A stretch of 61,842 bases of DNA from Burkholderiales bacterium (GTDB taxonomy: Bacteria > Pseudomonadota > Gammaproteobacteria > Burkholderiales > Burkholderiaceae_C). Below the pieces are notes generated by a model. It did no database searches. It was given only the letters and a program-made list of their open reading frames with translations, and was not told where the DNA came from. Location: positions 1-61,842 of the forward strand of contig JAJUGJ010000017.1 of assembly GCA_029268225.1 (NCBI GenBank), given 5' to 3'. Each line of letters begins with the position of its first letter. The first letter of the stretch is position 1. The position numbers and the translations under genes are program-made. Positions 43,963 through 53,381 of the stretch are shown here, piece after piece.

Positions 43963-44658
43963 ATGGCTGTAAAAATCGACCCTCATCAAGCGGAGCATCT
44001 GGGCAGTGACGGACATCTGCCTCCGGTGCCTCTGGAGCGTTTGACCCGTGATGCACTCATCCAGCGTTTTGCGGCGCCGCCGGCGTGGAAGACCGATGCC
44101 GACAACGAGCTGTGGATTCGTGCGAAGGAGTTTGTGCCTGCGTCGGTGCTGGTGCCTCTGGTGATGCGAGATCAGGTGTCGGTGTTGCTGACGCAGCGCA
44201 CGGCGCATTTGAGCAAGCATGCGGGGCAGATCAGCTTCCCGGGCGGGCGACAGGAGCCGACCGATCCGGACCCGGTGGCCACGGCCTTGCGCGAAGCCCA
44301 GGAAGAGGTGGGGTTGGACCCGTCTCGTGTCCAGGTGCTGGGTACCTTGCCGCCCTATGCCACGGGCACAGGGTTCATGGTGACGCCGGTGGTGGGGCTG
44401 ATCGACCCGCTGGAAGACGAGATGCAGCGCCTGCGACTGCAGGCGGATGCCAACGAGGTGGCGGACATCTTTGAAGTGCCGCTGCCTTTCCTGATGAACC
44501 CGCAGTTCCATCAGCGTCATGCCCTGGAGGTGAGCGGGGCGCGCTTCGAGTTTTTCTCGATGCCCTGGCGACCGCCCCAGGAGCAGCAGCGCGAGTATTT
44601 CATCTGGGGCGCCACGGCCGCGATGTTGCGAAATTTCTACCGCTTCCTGTCTGCCTGA
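43963..44658 (+). CDS. CoA pyrophosphatase, NUDIX family
   Basis: A 231-residue NUDIX hydrolase. LLTQRTAHLSKHAGQISFPGG and the NUDIX box GGRQEPTDPDPVATALREAQ then EEVGLDPSRV are those of the CoA pyrophosphatase (NudL/UPF0035) group, which cleaves CoA and derivatives to 4'-phosphopantetheine. An internal insertion is absent; length is typical. It begins 13 bases after the rplS terminator. Confidence 0.92.
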   Translation: MAVKIDPHQAEHLGSDGHLPPVPLERLTRDALIQRFAAPPAWKTDADNELWIRAKEFVPASVLVPLVMRDQVSVLLTQRTAHLSKHAGQISFPGGRQEPTDPDPVATALREAQEEVGLDPSRVQVLGTLPPYATGTGFMVTPVVGLIDPLEDEMQRLRLQADANEVADIFEVPLPFLMNPQFHQRHALEVSGARFEFFSMPWRPPQEQQREYFIWGATAAMLRNFYRFLSA

Positions 44659-44714
44659 CGCACCGTACACGTTTCTGTCGCATGCCGGTGTGAGCAGGCG
44701 GCTATCATCACGCC

Positions 44715-45707
44715 ATGAGTTTCTTTGCCGTGCTCTTCGCCTTGTTGGCGGAGCAGCTCAAGCCTCTTTCCTCGCTCAACCCGATTCACCAGGCATTGAC
44801 GTCCTGGGTGCGTTGGGTCGGCCGCAATTTTGATGCGGGTGCCGATGTGCATGCCCGCGTGGTTTGGGCTGTCACGGTGTTGGCCCCGGCCGTGCTGGTG
44901 GGGCTGCTCTATGTGGTGATCGACCGCTACAGCACCATTTTGGCTTTGCTGTGGGATGTGGCCGTGTTGTACCTGACGTTGGGCTTCCGGCAGTTCAGCC
45001 ACAACTTCACGGCGATCCGCGATGCGCTGGAGCAGGGGCGCGAAGACCGTGCCCGTGAGCAACTCGCGCATTGGCAGCATCTGGACGCCAGCGATCTGCC
45101 GCGCACCGAGGTGCTGCGTCATGTCCTGGAGTACTCGCTGTTGGCCGCGCACCGCCATGTGTTTGGCGTGTTTTTCTGGTTTGTGGCCTTGTCCACCTTG
45201 GGCCTGGGCCCCGCGGGCGCGGTGCTGTACCGCATGGCCGAGTTTGCCAGCCGCTACTGGTCGTACAAGAGTCAGGTGACGGGTGCGGCCACGCACGATC
45301 GCCTGATGAACCTATCGCTCAAGTTGTTCAGCCTGCTGGACCACGTGCCTTCGCGCATGACAGCCTTTGGTTTCGCGGTGGTGGGCAATTTCGAGGATGC
45401 CGTGGATGCCTGGCGCCGTCATGCGGTGCTGTGGGTGCGTCCAAACGAGGGCACGATCCTGTCGGCAGCCTCGGGCGCCCTGGGTGTGCGCCTGGGCGGT
45501 CAGGCAGCACCGAGTGCCGATGGCCGTGACGTGAGCCGCACGCTGAGCCAAGGTGATGGCTCGGATGTGATCGACGCCGAGGGCAGCACCACCGGTGCTC
45601 CGCCCGAGTTGGCGCACCTGCGCAGCGTGGTCGGTTTGATCTGGCGCTCGGTGGTGTTGTGGATGCTGCTGCTGGCGCTGCTGTCGCTGGCCAACCTGAT
45701 TGGTTGA
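44715..45707 (+). CDS. CobD/CbiB-family integral membrane protein
   Basis: A 330-residue polytopic protein with hydrophobic segments near residues 55-95, 145-165 and 305-328 and CobD/CbiB-like motifs (LTLGFRQFSHNFTAIRDALEQG, EYSLLAAHRHVFGVFFWF, AVLYRMAEFASRYW, FGFAVVGNFEDAVDAWR). No cobalamin gene is nearby, so the true adenosylcobinamide-phosphate synthase function is doubtful; AmpE-like relatives share the fold. The Ala/Gly/Asp-rich loop (about 250-290) is not conserved. Confidence 0.82.
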   Translation: MSFFAVLFALLAEQLKPLSSLNPIHQALTSWVRWVGRNFDAGADVHARVVWAVTVLAPAVLVGLLYVVIDRYSTILALLWDVAVLYLTLGFRQFSHNFTAIRDALEQGREDRAREQLAHWQHLDASDLPRTEVLRHVLEYSLLAAHRHVFGVFFWFVALSTLGLGPAGAVLYRMAEFASRYWSYKSQVTGAATHDRLMNLSLKLFSLLDHVPSRMTAFGFAVVGNFEDAVDAWRRHAVLWVRPNEGTILSAASGALGVRLGGQAAPSADGRDVSRTLSQGDGSDVIDAEGSTTGAPPELAHLRSVVGLIWRSVVLWMLLLALLSLANLIG

Positions 45708-45725
45708 GTGAACCACTGACGAGGC

Positions 45726-45745
45726 GGGCACCTCAGCGGGTGCCC
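45726..45745. terminator. Hairpin between convergent genes, possible terminator
   Basis: GGGCACC (45726-45732) pairs with GGTGCCC (45739-45745) between the CobD-like gene and the convergent small gene. No T-run follows, so efficiency is doubtful. Confidence 0.4.
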
Positions 45746-45758
45746 TGAGCCTGCCGTT

Positions 45759-46061
45759 TCAATCCCGCTTCGGTGTCGGCGGGTTCAGTGTCTTGTTGGA
45801 CCAGTCCTGCGCGCGTGCCAGCCATTCCACCAGAGCCGACACCATGTCTTCGCGGCTGAACGAGCAGCTCTCTTCGCTGAACAGCGCGGCGCTTTCCAGT
45901 TGGTTCAACAAGCGTTCCAGCACGTCCAGGTAACGGTCGGGCAGGGCAGGCTCGTGCTCTTGCGAGGCGTCGCGCATCGTGCGGGCCAGGTCTTCCAGCG
46001 ACAGGGCGCCGATGGAGAAGGCGTCCAAGGCATCGGGGATCAGCGAGAGGGTGTCGTTCAT
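45759..46061 (-). CDS. Hypothetical protein, 100 residues
   Basis: A small acidic helical protein (MNDTLSLIPDALDAFSIGAL, then LPDRYLDVLERLLNQLESAALF, FSREDMVSALVEWL). I do not recognise a family. It follows rsgA on the same strand with a 76-base gap and has coding-like composition, so it is probably real and may be co-transcribed with the M48 protease and rsgA. Confidence 0.65.
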   Translation of the reverse strand: MNDTLSLIPDALDAFSIGALSLEDLARTMRDASQEHEPALPDRYLDVLERLLNQLESAALFSEESCSFSREDMVSALVEWLARAQDWSNKTLNPPTPKRD

Positions 46062-46137
46062 GGTGGTCGTGCAGATCGGGTGTCGGCGGGGGCGTGTGTC
46101 AAATCTTCGTGCGTGAGCCGTGCATCACAGGCAGGGC

Positions 46138-47100
46138 TTACCAGCGCTGCTGGCTGAGCTCGTCAAACAGGCCGGTGTAGAGGCTCAGGCGCATGGGGCT
46201 GATCTCGCCGCGTTCGGCCGCGGCTCGCACGGCACAGCCCGGCTCTTGGCGGTGGGTGCAGTTGTAGAAGCGGCAGTCCGCGATGTGGGCGGCGATGTCG
46301 GGCATCCACTTGGCGAGTTCGGTGGGCGCGATGTGGTGCAGGCCGAACTCCTGGAAGCCGGGCGAGTCGATCACGGCGCTCTCGTGGCTGTCGTCCAGCC
46401 AGTACCAGAGGCTGGTTGTGGTGGTGTGGCGGCCGGAGTTCAGCGCCTGCGAAATCTCGCCCACTTCGGCGCGGGCGTGGGGCAGCAGGGTGTTGATCAG
46501 CGTGCTCTTGCCAGCGCCCGACGGGCCCAGCACCAGGCTGGCCTTGCCTTGCAGCAGCGGCATGACCTGGGCCTTGGCGGCCTCGGCATCGGAAGTGAGG
46601 GACATCTCGACCACCGGGTAGCCCATGGCGCGGTAGGGCGCGAGGCGCTGGCGGGCGGTTTCGGCGCCGGGCAGGTCGACCTTGTTGAGCACGATGGTGA
46701 CAGGGATGTCGGCGTAGCGGGCGGCCAGCAGGGCGCGCGTGAGCTGTGCTTCGCTGAACACGGGCTCGACGGCGATCCACACCAGCATCTGGTCGAGGTT
46801 AGCGGCAAAGGACTTGCTGCGCCATTCGTCTTGCCGGTAGAGCAGGTTGCGGCGCTCTTCGACCTGCACGATCAGGCCTTCGCCGCTGCCCTCCAGGGTG
46901 GGTTGCCACAGCACGCGGTCGCCCACGACGGCTTCACTCTTCTTGCCACGGGGATGGCAGATCAGGCGGCCGCCTTGTTCGTCTTCGACGATGACGTGGC
47001 GGCCGTGGGTGGAGACGACCAAGCCGCGTTGGCACTGGCTGGTGTCGGCATCCTTGCCCTTGGCTTTGCGCAGGGGCGCGTTGTGGCCGTGGCGCTTCAT
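46138..47100 (-). CDS. rsgA: Ribosome small-subunit-dependent GTPase A
   Basis: RsgA is a circularly permuted GTPase that checks late 30S assembly. The 320-residue protein has an OB-fold start, G4 (VLNKVDLPG, about residue 138), G1 (GPSGAGKSTLIN, about 192), G2/G3 (GRHTTTTS, VIDSPGFQEF) in permuted order, and the C-terminal zinc site CRFYNCTHRQEPGC. Its ATG overlaps the stop of the M48 protease gene. Confidence 0.96.
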   Translation of the reverse strand: MKRHGHNAPLRKAKGKDADTSQCQRGLVVSTHGRHVIVEDEQGGRLICHPRGKKSEAVVGDRVLWQPTLEGSGEGLIVQVEERRNLLYRQDEWRSKSFAANLDQMLVWIAVEPVFSEAQLTRALLAARYADIPVTIVLNKVDLPGAETARQRLAPYRAMGYPVVEMSLTSDAEAAKAQVMPLLQGKASLVLGPSGAGKSTLINTLLPHARAEVGEISQALNSGRHTTTTSLWYWLDDSHESAVIDSPGFQEFGLHHIAPTELAKWMPDIAAHIADCRFYNCTHRQEPGCAVRAAAERGEISPMRLSLYTGLFDELSQQRW

Positions 47101-48359
47101 GCCTGCATGGCCGCCAGGCGCTCGGAGGCGGGCGGGTGGGAGTAGTGGAAGCGGACGTACATGGGGTCGGGCGTGAGGGTGGACGAGTTGTCCTTGTACA
47201 GCTTGATCAGGGCGCTGGCGAGGTCTTGGCCGTTGGCCTGGGCGCAGGCGTAGGCGTCGGCCTCGTACTCGTCCTTGCGAGAGAAGTAGGCGAACACTGG
47301 CGAGATGAAGAAGGCAAAGGGCGGCAGGGCCAGCATGAAGAGCAGCAGGGCCAGCGCGTCGTTGGGGGCGCCGAGGTTGGGGCGCACGCCCAGGCCGGTA
47401 TAGAAACCGACCTGCTGCGACAGCCAGCCCAGCAGGGCGAAGCCGGCCAGGCTCAGGGCGAACATCATGACCATGCGCTTGAGCACGTGGCGATGTTTGA
47501 AGTGGCCGAGTTCGTGGGCTAGCACGGCTTCGACTTCACCGTGGGTGAGCTTGCTCAGCAGGGTGTCGTAGAACACGACGCGCTTGGCGGCGCCCAGGCC
47601 GGTGAAGTAGGCGTTGGCGTGTGCCGAACGGCGGCTGCCGTCCATGACGAAAAAGCCTTTGGCGGTGAAGCCGCAGCGGGCCATCAGGGCGTTGACGCGC
47701 TCGATCAGACCCTGGTCTTGCAGAGGCTCGAACTTGTTGAACAGCGGGGCGATGAAGATGGGGAAGATCACCATCAACAGCAGGCTGAAGCCCACCCAGG
47801 CACCCCAGGCCCACAGCCACCAGTTGGCGCCGGCCGCGCCCATGAGCCACAGGATGAGGGCGGCGATGGGGCCACCGAGCAGCAGGCCCAGCAGCATCTG
47901 CTTGAGCTGGTCGCCCAGCCACATGCCCCAGGTCATGCGGTTGAAGCCGTGCTTTTGCTCCAGACGGAAGGTGTGCCAGGCTTCGAGCGGCAACTCGATC
48001 AGGCCGCCGATCAGGGTGAAGGCGCCCAGCAGCAACAGTTGGTAGGGCAGGGCGCCCCAGGCGGGCAGCACGGCCTCGCGCACGGCGATGTTGAGGGCAT
48101 CAAGGCCACCCAGCAGGGTCCAGCCGATGAGCACGGCGGTGCTGACGGCGGTGCTCAGGAGGCCGAAGCGCAGCTTGTCGAGGGTGTAGTTGGCGGCACG
48201 TTGGTGGCTGAGTGCGGGCACGTGCGGGGCGAAGGCCTCGGGCACGGTGTTGCGGTGGCGGGCCACGTGGCGCGCCTGGCGGGTGTCGAGCCAGAGTTTG
48301 GTGAGCAGGGAGGCGACGATGAAGGCCGCGAAAAGCAAGGTCAGGGTGCTGGATGGCAT
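47097..48359 (-). CDS. M48 family (CAAX prenyl protease 1 / Ste24-like) metallopeptidase
   Basis: A 420-residue inner-membrane zinc protease. ATG 48359 is used; the open frame continues upstream through the antisense of orn but has no coding character there. Seven or so transmembrane segments are visible. The zinc-binding HEXXH lies in [15 protein letters not shown] (about residue 280) with the third ligand in [16 protein letters not shown]. The N-terminal half ([20 protein letters not shown]) is that of the Ste24-like N-terminal domain. It is translationally coupled to rsgA, as in other Burkholderiales. Confidence 0.93.
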   Translation of the reverse strand: MPSSTLTLLFAAFIVASLLTKLWLDTRQARHVARHRNTVPEAFAPHVPALSHQRAANYTLDKLRFGLLSTAVSTAVLIGWTLLGGLDALNIAVREAVLPAWGALPYQLLLLGAFTLIGGLIELPLEAWHTFRLEQKHGFNRMTWGMWLGDQLKQMLLGLLLGGPIAALILWLMGAAGANWWLWAWGAWVGFSLLLMVIFPIFIAPLFNKFEPLQDQGLIERVNALMARCGFTAKGFFVMDGSRRSAHANAYFTGLGAAKRVVFYDTLLSKLTHGEVEAVLAHELGHFKHRHVLKRMVMMFALSLAGFALLGWLSQQVGFYTGLGVRPNLGAPNDALALLLFMLALPPFAFFISPVFAYFSRKDEYEADAYACAQANGQDLASALIKLYKDNSSTLTPDPMYVRFHYSHPPASERLAAMQA

Positions 48360-48491
48360 GACCGGGAGTGTACGTTTGCCCGCACAATCCGGGGCTCGTC
48401 CGGCGTGCAAATCCCTGTGCCCAGGTGCCTGTGCCGGAAAATGACCGACTCGCCTGAATGCCGGGCCGGACAACCGTTTTGTGTGATGCCC

Positions 48492-49157
48492 ATGAGTGAT
48501 GTGACCCCCGGCACGCCCGTGCCCTCGGAGGCCCCGGCAACCCCGGTCTTGGCCAAGAGCGATTTGAACCTGATCTGGATCGACCTGGAGATGACCGGGC
48601 TGAAAACCCAGAGCGACCGCATCATCGAGATCGCGTTGGTGGTGACGGACCCGCAACTGACGGTGCGCGTGGAGGGGCCGGTGCTGGCGATCCACCAATC
48701 CGACGAGGTGCTCAATGGCATGGACAAGTGGAACAAGGGCACGCACGGCAAGAGCGGGCTGATCGACCGGGTCAAGGCCTCGACGGTGACGGAGGCGGAG
48801 GCCGAGCACGCCGTGATCGCGTTCCTGAAGAAGTATGTGCCCACCAACAAGTCGCCGATGTGCGGCAACTCGATCTGCCAGGACCGGCGCTTTCTGGCGA
48901 ACTACATGCCCAAGCTGGAGGCGTTTTTTCACTACCGCAATCTGGATGTGAGCACCCTCAAGGAGCTGGCGCGTCGTTGGCGGCCGGAGCTGGTGAGTGG
49001 CTTCAAGAAGGCGCAGAAGCACACGGCACTGGCCGACATCCACGAGTCGATCGACGAGTTGGCGTACTACCGCACGCATTTCCTGATCGATGTGGCGCCG
49101 GTGGTGGCGGCTGCCACGGATGCTGAGGCGGCTGCGGGTGTTGGGGAGGGCGCATGA
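48492..49157 (+). CDS. orn: Oligoribonuclease
   Basis: Orn degrades 2-5-nucleotide RNAs and pGpG from c-di-GMP breakdown. About 221 residues (ATG 48492; ATG 48486 two codons earlier also possible). The DEDDh catalytic residues are in [33 protein letters not shown] and [15 protein letters not shown] ~20-residue Pro/Ala-rich N-terminal tail and an Ala-rich C-terminal tail are extra. It is divergent from the M48 gene and overlaps the cupin gene by ATGA. Confidence 0.95.
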   Translation: MSDVTPGTPVPSEAPATPVLAKSDLNLIWIDLEMTGLKTQSDRIIEIALVVTDPQLTVRVEGPVLAIHQSDEVLNGMDKWNKGTHGKSGLIDRVKASTVTEAEAEHAVIAFLKKYVPTNKSPMCGNSICQDRRFLANYMPKLEAFFHYRNLDVSTLKELARRWRPELVSGFKKAQKHTALADIHESIDELAYYRTHFLIDVAPVVAAATDAEAAAGVGEGA

Positions 49158-49549
49158 GCGGGCCTGTACATGGCGTGCCGGGTGCACCGCTGCCTGCCAT
49201 CGTGCGCTTTGATCCGCCTGCGCAGGGCGGCGTCATCGACCACCCCAAGCCAGAACGGCTGCAGCAGGGCAACCCTCGGCGCGAGACCTGGACGCTGTAC
49301 GAGTCGGCCGATGGGCAGACGAGCGCGGGCATCTGGGCCTGTGGGGTGGGGCGCTGGCGCATCGTGTTTCCGGCCGACAAGGAAGAGTACTTCTTTGTGC
49401 TGAGTGGGCATGTGCGCCTGCACGACACAGCCGGCGGCTGGGTGGATGTGCGCGCAGGCGAGGGGGCGGTGATCCCGGCCGGGTTTGAAGGCGCGTTCGA
49501 GGTGATCGAGCCGGTGCGCAAGCACTTCGTGGTGGTCGATCGGGGCTGA
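49154..49549 (+). CDS. Cupin domain protein (DUF861 type)
   Basis: A 131-residue single-domain cupin. [40 protein letters not shown] and [20 protein letters not shown] are the pattern of the EutQ/ureidoglycine-type Cupin_3 group. Function is unknown. Its ATG overlaps the orn stop, implying co-translation. Confidence 0.85.
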   Translation: MSGPVHGVPGAPLPAIVRFDPPAQGGVIDHPKPERLQQGNPRRETWTLYESADGQTSAGIWACGVGRWRIVFPADKEEYFFVLSGHVRLHDTAGGWVDVRAGEGAVIPAGFEGAFEVIEPVRKHFVVVDRG

Positions 49550-49631
49550 ACCTGGGGTGCGGCCCAATCGTGAAAAGGGGCAGGGCCACACCGCCAAGCC
49601 TACCGCGCTGCCGGTGCTTGCTGGGCGTGAC

Positions 49632-50618
49632 TTAGCGCAACGGCCAGCGTGTCAGCTGGTCCTGCCAGGCCGTGACGGCGGCGGCCAGCCAGTCGCCTAG
49701 TGTGGTTCCCTCTGCGGACAGACCGAGGGCGCGGCCCGCTTGTTGCAAGGTGACCAGCGGGTCGTCGAGTGACAGGGCTTCGGCACCGTTCTGTTTGGAC
49801 AGCTTTTCCCCGTTGGGGCCGCACACCAGTGGTGTGTGCATGTAGCGCGGCGTGGGCAAGCCCAGGCACTGTTGCAGCCAGAGCTGGCGTGGCGTGTTGT
49901 CGGTGAGGTCTTCACCCCGCACGATGTCGGTGACGCCTTGTTCGCCATCGTCCACGACCACAGCGAGCTGGTAGGCCCACAGGCCGTCGGCGCGGCGGAT
50001 GACGAAGTCGCCCACGGCTTCAGCCAGGTTCTGGCTTTGCGGGCCGAGGCGGCGGTCATGCCAGTGCCATAGGCCGTCGGGTGCATCCGTCCGCGTCGGG
50101 ACCTGCAGGCGCCAGGCGCGTGCGGGCTTGCCTTTCAGGCCGCCTCGATCGGGTCGGCAGGTGCCGGGGTAGACGAGGTCGCCGTGACGGGCCTTGTTCA
50201 GCCCCAGCGCCGCGTTGGCCTGGGCGATGTCGGCGCGGGTACAGCCGCAGGGGTAGGCATGGCCAGCGGCCACGAGGCGGTCGAGCGCGGCCTGGTACAG
50301 ATCCCCGCGCTGGCTTTGGTACACGGGGGGCGTGTCGGGGTGCAGGCCGCAGGCGGCCAGTTGCGACAGGATCAGTTGGTCGGCGCCGGGCACGCAGCGT
50401 GGGGTGTCCACGTCTTCGATGCGCACCAGCCAGCGCCCGCCATGCGCACGGGCATCGAGCCAGCTGGCCAGCGCGGCCACCAGGGAGCCCGCGTGCAGCG
50501 GGCCGGTGGGCGAGGGGGCGAAACGGCCGATGTAGCCACCGGTGTGGCTGCCCAACTCACGGTGGAGGTCGGTGGCTTGGAGCGGGACTTCGCACGAGGG
50601 GGGCGTGACCACGCTCAC
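49632..50618 (-). CDS. gluQ: Glutamyl-Q tRNA(Asp) synthetase
   Basis: This truncated GluRS paralogue (GluQRS/YadB) charges queuosine-34 of tRNA-Asp with glutamate. The start is GTG 50618, in a GTGA overlap with the LysR stop; the frame runs on upstream without coding character. The 328-residue protein has [18 protein letters not shown] (HIGH-like), IEDVDTPR, the zinc-site [10 protein letters not shown], and [13 protein letters not shown] (KMSKS-like), and lacks the anticodon-binding domain. Confidence 0.94.
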   Translation of the reverse strand: MSVVTPPSCEVPLQATDLHRELGSHTGGYIGRFAPSPTGPLHAGSLVAALASWLDARAHGGRWLVRIEDVDTPRCVPGADQLILSQLAACGLHPDTPPVYQSQRGDLYQAALDRLVAAGHAYPCGCTRADIAQANAALGLNKARHGDLVYPGTCRPDRGGLKGKPARAWRLQVPTRTDAPDGLWHWHDRRLGPQSQNLAEAVGDFVIRRADGLWAYQLAVVVDDGEQGVTDIVRGEDLTDNTPRQLWLQQCLGLPTPRYMHTPLVCGPNGEKLSKQNGAEALSLDDPLVTLQQAGRALGLSAEGTTLGDWLAAAVTAWQDQLTRWPLR

Positions 50619-51559
50619 AGCAACAGGCCTCCGTGCAGGTCCATCAGGGCCTGGCGGGTGGTGGGGCTGCTGAGCTGGTGCAGCCACCAGGTCAGGGCCA
50701 TGCCTGGCGGCGTATCGCCCTGGCGCCAGGCGTAGTGGAGGCGGGTGACACGCGGCGGGCCGCTCACGGCCTTGCTGATGAGCTGGCCACTGGTCAGATA
50801 GGGACGCACCATGGGTTCGGGCAGGAAGCCGCAGCCCAGGCCGCGCATCTGCGCTTCGAGCTTGGACGACATGGACGGCAGGGTGAGCACGTCCTGACCG
50901 GGCAGGATGCCGATGGTCATGGGCTCGAGGCCACGGGCGGTGTCGGCCACGGCCACGATGCGATGTTGGGCCAGCACGGTCTGGTTGACGGGTTCGGCCG
51001 CCTGGACCAGCGGGTGATGCGGGGCGACCGCCAGCACGAATGGCACGTCGCCGATGACCTCCAGACGCACACCGGGGGTGGTGATGCGGTCGCCCGGGAT
51101 GCCGATGGCGAGATCGGCCGTGCCGGAGGCCAGCGCCTCCCAAGTGCCGTTCATGACCTCACTGAGCATGCGCACGCGCGTGGGGGGCTTGAGGGCGTAG
51201 AAGCCTTCGATCAGATCGAAGATGGCGTGGGGCGCGATGATCTTGTCTACGGCGATGGTGAGCTCGGCCTCCCATCCTGAGGCCACGCGCTTGACCCGGT
51301 TGGCCACGGCGTCCATCTGTTGCAGCAGCAGGCGCCCCTCACGCAGCAGTTCGTCGCCGGCAGCCGTGAGGCGAGCCTGGCGGCTGCGGCGGTCGAACAG
51401 CAGCACGTCGAGCGCGTCCTCGAGCTGGCGCACGCTGTAGGTCAATGCCGAGGGCACCTTGCCCAGTTCGCGCGCGGCCGCGGCAAAGCTGCCCGTGCGC
51501 GCGATGGTGTCCATCATCAGCAGGGCTTCCGGGGTGAGGGCTTGGCGGCGTTCAGTCAT
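50615..51559 (-). CDS. LysR family transcriptional regulator (YhaJ-like)
   Basis: A 314-residue LysR regulator. The N-terminal winged helix ([29 protein letters not shown], residues about 13-42) and periplasmic-binding-like effector domain (about 95-300) are complete. It is divergent from a pirin gene, as E. coli yhaJ is from yhaK, so it probably controls that pirin. It overlaps gluQ by GTGA, an unusual operon partner. Confidence 0.92.
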   Translation of the reverse strand: MTERRQALTPEALLMMDTIARTGSFAAAARELGKVPSALTYSVRQLEDALDVLLFDRRSRQARLTAAGDELLREGRLLLQQMDAVANRVKRVASGWEAELTIAVDKIIAPHAIFDLIEGFYALKPPTRVRMLSEVMNGTWEALASGTADLAIGIPGDRITTPGVRLEVIGDVPFVLAVAPHHPLVQAAEPVNQTVLAQHRIVAVADTARGLEPMTIGILPGQDVLTLPSMSSKLEAQMRGLGCGFLPEPMVRPYLTSGQLISKAVSGPPRVTRLHYAWRQGDTPPGMALTWWLHQLSSPTTRQALMDLHGGLLL

Positions 51560-51669
51560 GGCTTGGGTTCAATTTGTTTGAATGATGCCATCAGTCGCGC
51601 GCAGCCACGAAGTGCCCCCGGGCTTCTACAGTCGCCCCTACAGGATGCACACATTGAAGGAGCCACGCC
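51560..51669. promoter_or_regulatory. Divergent promoter region between the LysR regulator and pirin
   Basis: This 110-base region must contain the LysR site and both promoters. A CAATTTGTTTGAATG stretch (51570-51584) next to the LysR start is AT-rich. No clean T-N11-A palindrome was pinned down. Confidence 0.45.
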
Positions 51670-52371
51670 ATGTTGACCTTGCGCCGATCTGAAGAACGCG
51701 GCTATGCCGACCACGGCTGGCTGCAGAGCTTTCACAGCTTTTCGTTTGCCGAGTATCACGATCCGGCCCACATGGGTTTCGGGCCGCTGCGCGTCATCAA
51801 CGACGACATGATCGCGCCGGGGCGCGGCTTTGGCATGCACGGTCACCGCGACATGGAGATCGTGACCTACGTGCTGCAGGGAGCGATCTGGCACAAGGAC
51901 AACCAGGGCAACGATGCGCGCATCGTGCCGGGCGAGGTGCAGCGCATGTCGGCGGGGACCGGCATCCTGCACAGCGAGTTCAACCAGGCGCTGTACGACA
52001 CCACGCACATGCTGCAGATATGGATTCAGCCTGCGCAGCGGGGTTTGCGTCCGGGCTATGAGCAAAAGGGCTTTGCCGAGGCCGACAAGCGCGGTAGCTT
52101 GCGGGTGGTGGCCTCACCCGATGGGCGCGACGGCTCGGTGACCATCCACGCCGATGCCACGCTGTTGGCCGGCCTGTTTGACGGCGACGAGGCGCTGGAG
52201 GTGCCGCTGGACGCCGCACGCAAGACCTATGTGCACCTGGCGCGCGGCGAGTTGAGCGTGAATGGCCAGGCCTTGAAGGCAGGCGATGCCCTCAAGCTGG
52301 AGGGCGAGAGCCACCTGAGTCTGAGCCAGGGACGCCAGGCCGAAGTGCTGGTCTTCGACCTGGGGGCCTGA
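51670..52371 (+). CDS. Pirin family protein (YhaK-like)
   Basis: A 233-residue bicupin. ATG 51670 has GAAGGAGCC upstream. The metal-binding HxH lies in FGMHGHRDMEIVTYVLQG (about residue 58), with VQRMSAGTGILHSEFN (about 98-113) and a second cupin half (LLAGLFDGDEALEVPL). Pirins are iron-binding, some with quercetinase activity; YhaK responds to redox stress. Controlled by the divergent LysR gene, by analogy. Confidence 0.92.
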   Translation: MLTLRRSEERGYADHGWLQSFHSFSFAEYHDPAHMGFGPLRVINDDMIAPGRGFGMHGHRDMEIVTYVLQGAIWHKDNQGNDARIVPGEVQRMSAGTGILHSEFNQALYDTTHMLQIWIQPAQRGLRPGYEQKGFAEADKRGSLRVVASPDGRDGSVTIHADATLLAGLFDGDEALEVPLDAARKTYVHLARGELSVNGQALKAGDALKLEGESHLSLSQGRQAEVLVFDLGA

Positions 52372-52379
52372 TCGGGAGC

Positions 52380-52403
52380 GCGGGCAAGCGTGGTGCTGCC
52401 CGC
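52380..52403. terminator. Hairpin between convergent pirin and rlmJ genes
   Basis: GCGGGCA (52380-52386) pairs with TGCCCGC (52397-52403). There is no T-run, so it may be a weak or Rho-assisted terminator. Confidence 0.4.
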
Positions 52404-52431
52404 CATCCCAACCCGCTTGGCTCCAGCAGCC

Positions 52432-53298
52432 TCAGCTCTGTTGGGCTTCGAGCGTGTAGGCCGCGTGGTCGTCCTGGCCGATGGTTTCGACCAGCCAGGG
52501 CAACGCCTCGGCCAGCTTGTCGTACAGGGTGTAGGGCGGGTTGATGATGAACATGCCGCTGCCGAACAGGCCGACGCCATCGCGCTCGGCGCCCTTGACG
52601 CGCAGCGTGGCGTGCAGCCAGTCAACCTTCGGTAGCTCAGAGGCCAGGCGCTTGAGTTGGGCCGGGAACTGGATGGCTTCACGGCGCGCCACTTCGGGGT
52701 ACCAGATGGCGTAGGTGCCCGAGGTGAACTTGGGGATCGCGTCCTTCAAGGTCTGCAGGACGCGGCGGTAGTCGTCCTTGATTTCGTAGGGCGGATCGAT
52801 GTGCACCAGGCCACGACGTGGCGGCGGTGGCAGGCAGCCCTTCAGACTGGCGAAACCATCGGCGCACTGGATGCTGACGCCGCGCTTGACACCAGCGAAG
52901 TGGTTTTCCAGCAGCTTGATCTCGGTGGGGTGGAGCTCGAACAGGCGCAGGTGATCGCCTTCGCGCAGCATCTGCGCGGCCAGCTGCGGTGAGCCGGGGT
53001 ACCACTTGAGCTCGTCACCATCGTTGAGCGCGGCGACCTGTTTGAGCAGGCCGCGCACGGCTTCGGGGATGGACTTGTCGCGGCGCAGCGGCCACAGCGT
53101 GGCGATGCCGGTGGCGAATTCGCCGCTCTTGGTGGCGTAGCCGCTGGTGAGGTCGTAAATGCCTCCGCCCGCGTGGGTGTCGACCACCCAGAAGGGTTTG
53201 TCTTTGTGCAGCAGGTGCTCAAGCACCTGCACCAGCACCATGTGCTTGAGCACATCGGCGTGGTTGCCCGCGTGGAATCCGTGTCGATAACTGAACAT
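52432..53298 (-). CDS. rlmJ: 23S rRNA (adenine-2030-N6)-methyltransferase
   Basis: RlmJ makes m6A2030 in 23S rRNA. The 288-residue protein starts with the diagnostic MFSYRHGFHAGNHADVLKH, has VVDTHAGGGIYDL for SAM binding and the catalytic VHIDPPYEIKDDYRR, and ends FGSGMFIINPPYTLYDKL. The length is typical. Confidence 0.95.
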   Translation of the reverse strand: MFSYRHGFHAGNHADVLKHMVLVQVLEHLLHKDKPFWVVDTHAGGGIYDLTSGYATKSGEFATGIATLWPLRRDKSIPEAVRGLLKQVAALNDGDELKWYPGSPQLAAQMLREGDHLRLFELHPTEIKLLENHFAGVKRGVSIQCADGFASLKGCLPPPPRRGLVHIDPPYEIKDDYRRVLQTLKDAIPKFTSGTYAIWYPEVARREAIQFPAQLKRLASELPKVDWLHATLRVKGAERDGVGLFGSGMFIINPPYTLYDKLAEALPWLVETIGQDDHAAYTLEAQQS

Positions 53299-53381
53299 GG
53301 CCCAAGCGTAGCGGTTTTATGGCCGCTTGCCTCATCGACCCCACCACATTTTTGGCAATCGAGGGGCCATTCGCTCCGGAT

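Noticed and set aside
47541..48491. In-frame upstream extension of orn across the M48 gene
   Set aside because: Gly/Gln/Glu-rich shadow of the opposite gene; the oligoribonuclease core begins after 48492.
48360..49187. In-frame upstream extension of the M48 protease across orn
   Set aside because: The region is antisense to the orn coding sequence; Ste24-like proteins start near [10 protein letters not shown].
50619..51143. In-frame upstream extension of gluQ across the LysR gene
   Set aside because: Arg/Gly/Pro-rich shadow; GTG 50618 in the overlap gives a normal GluQRS start.
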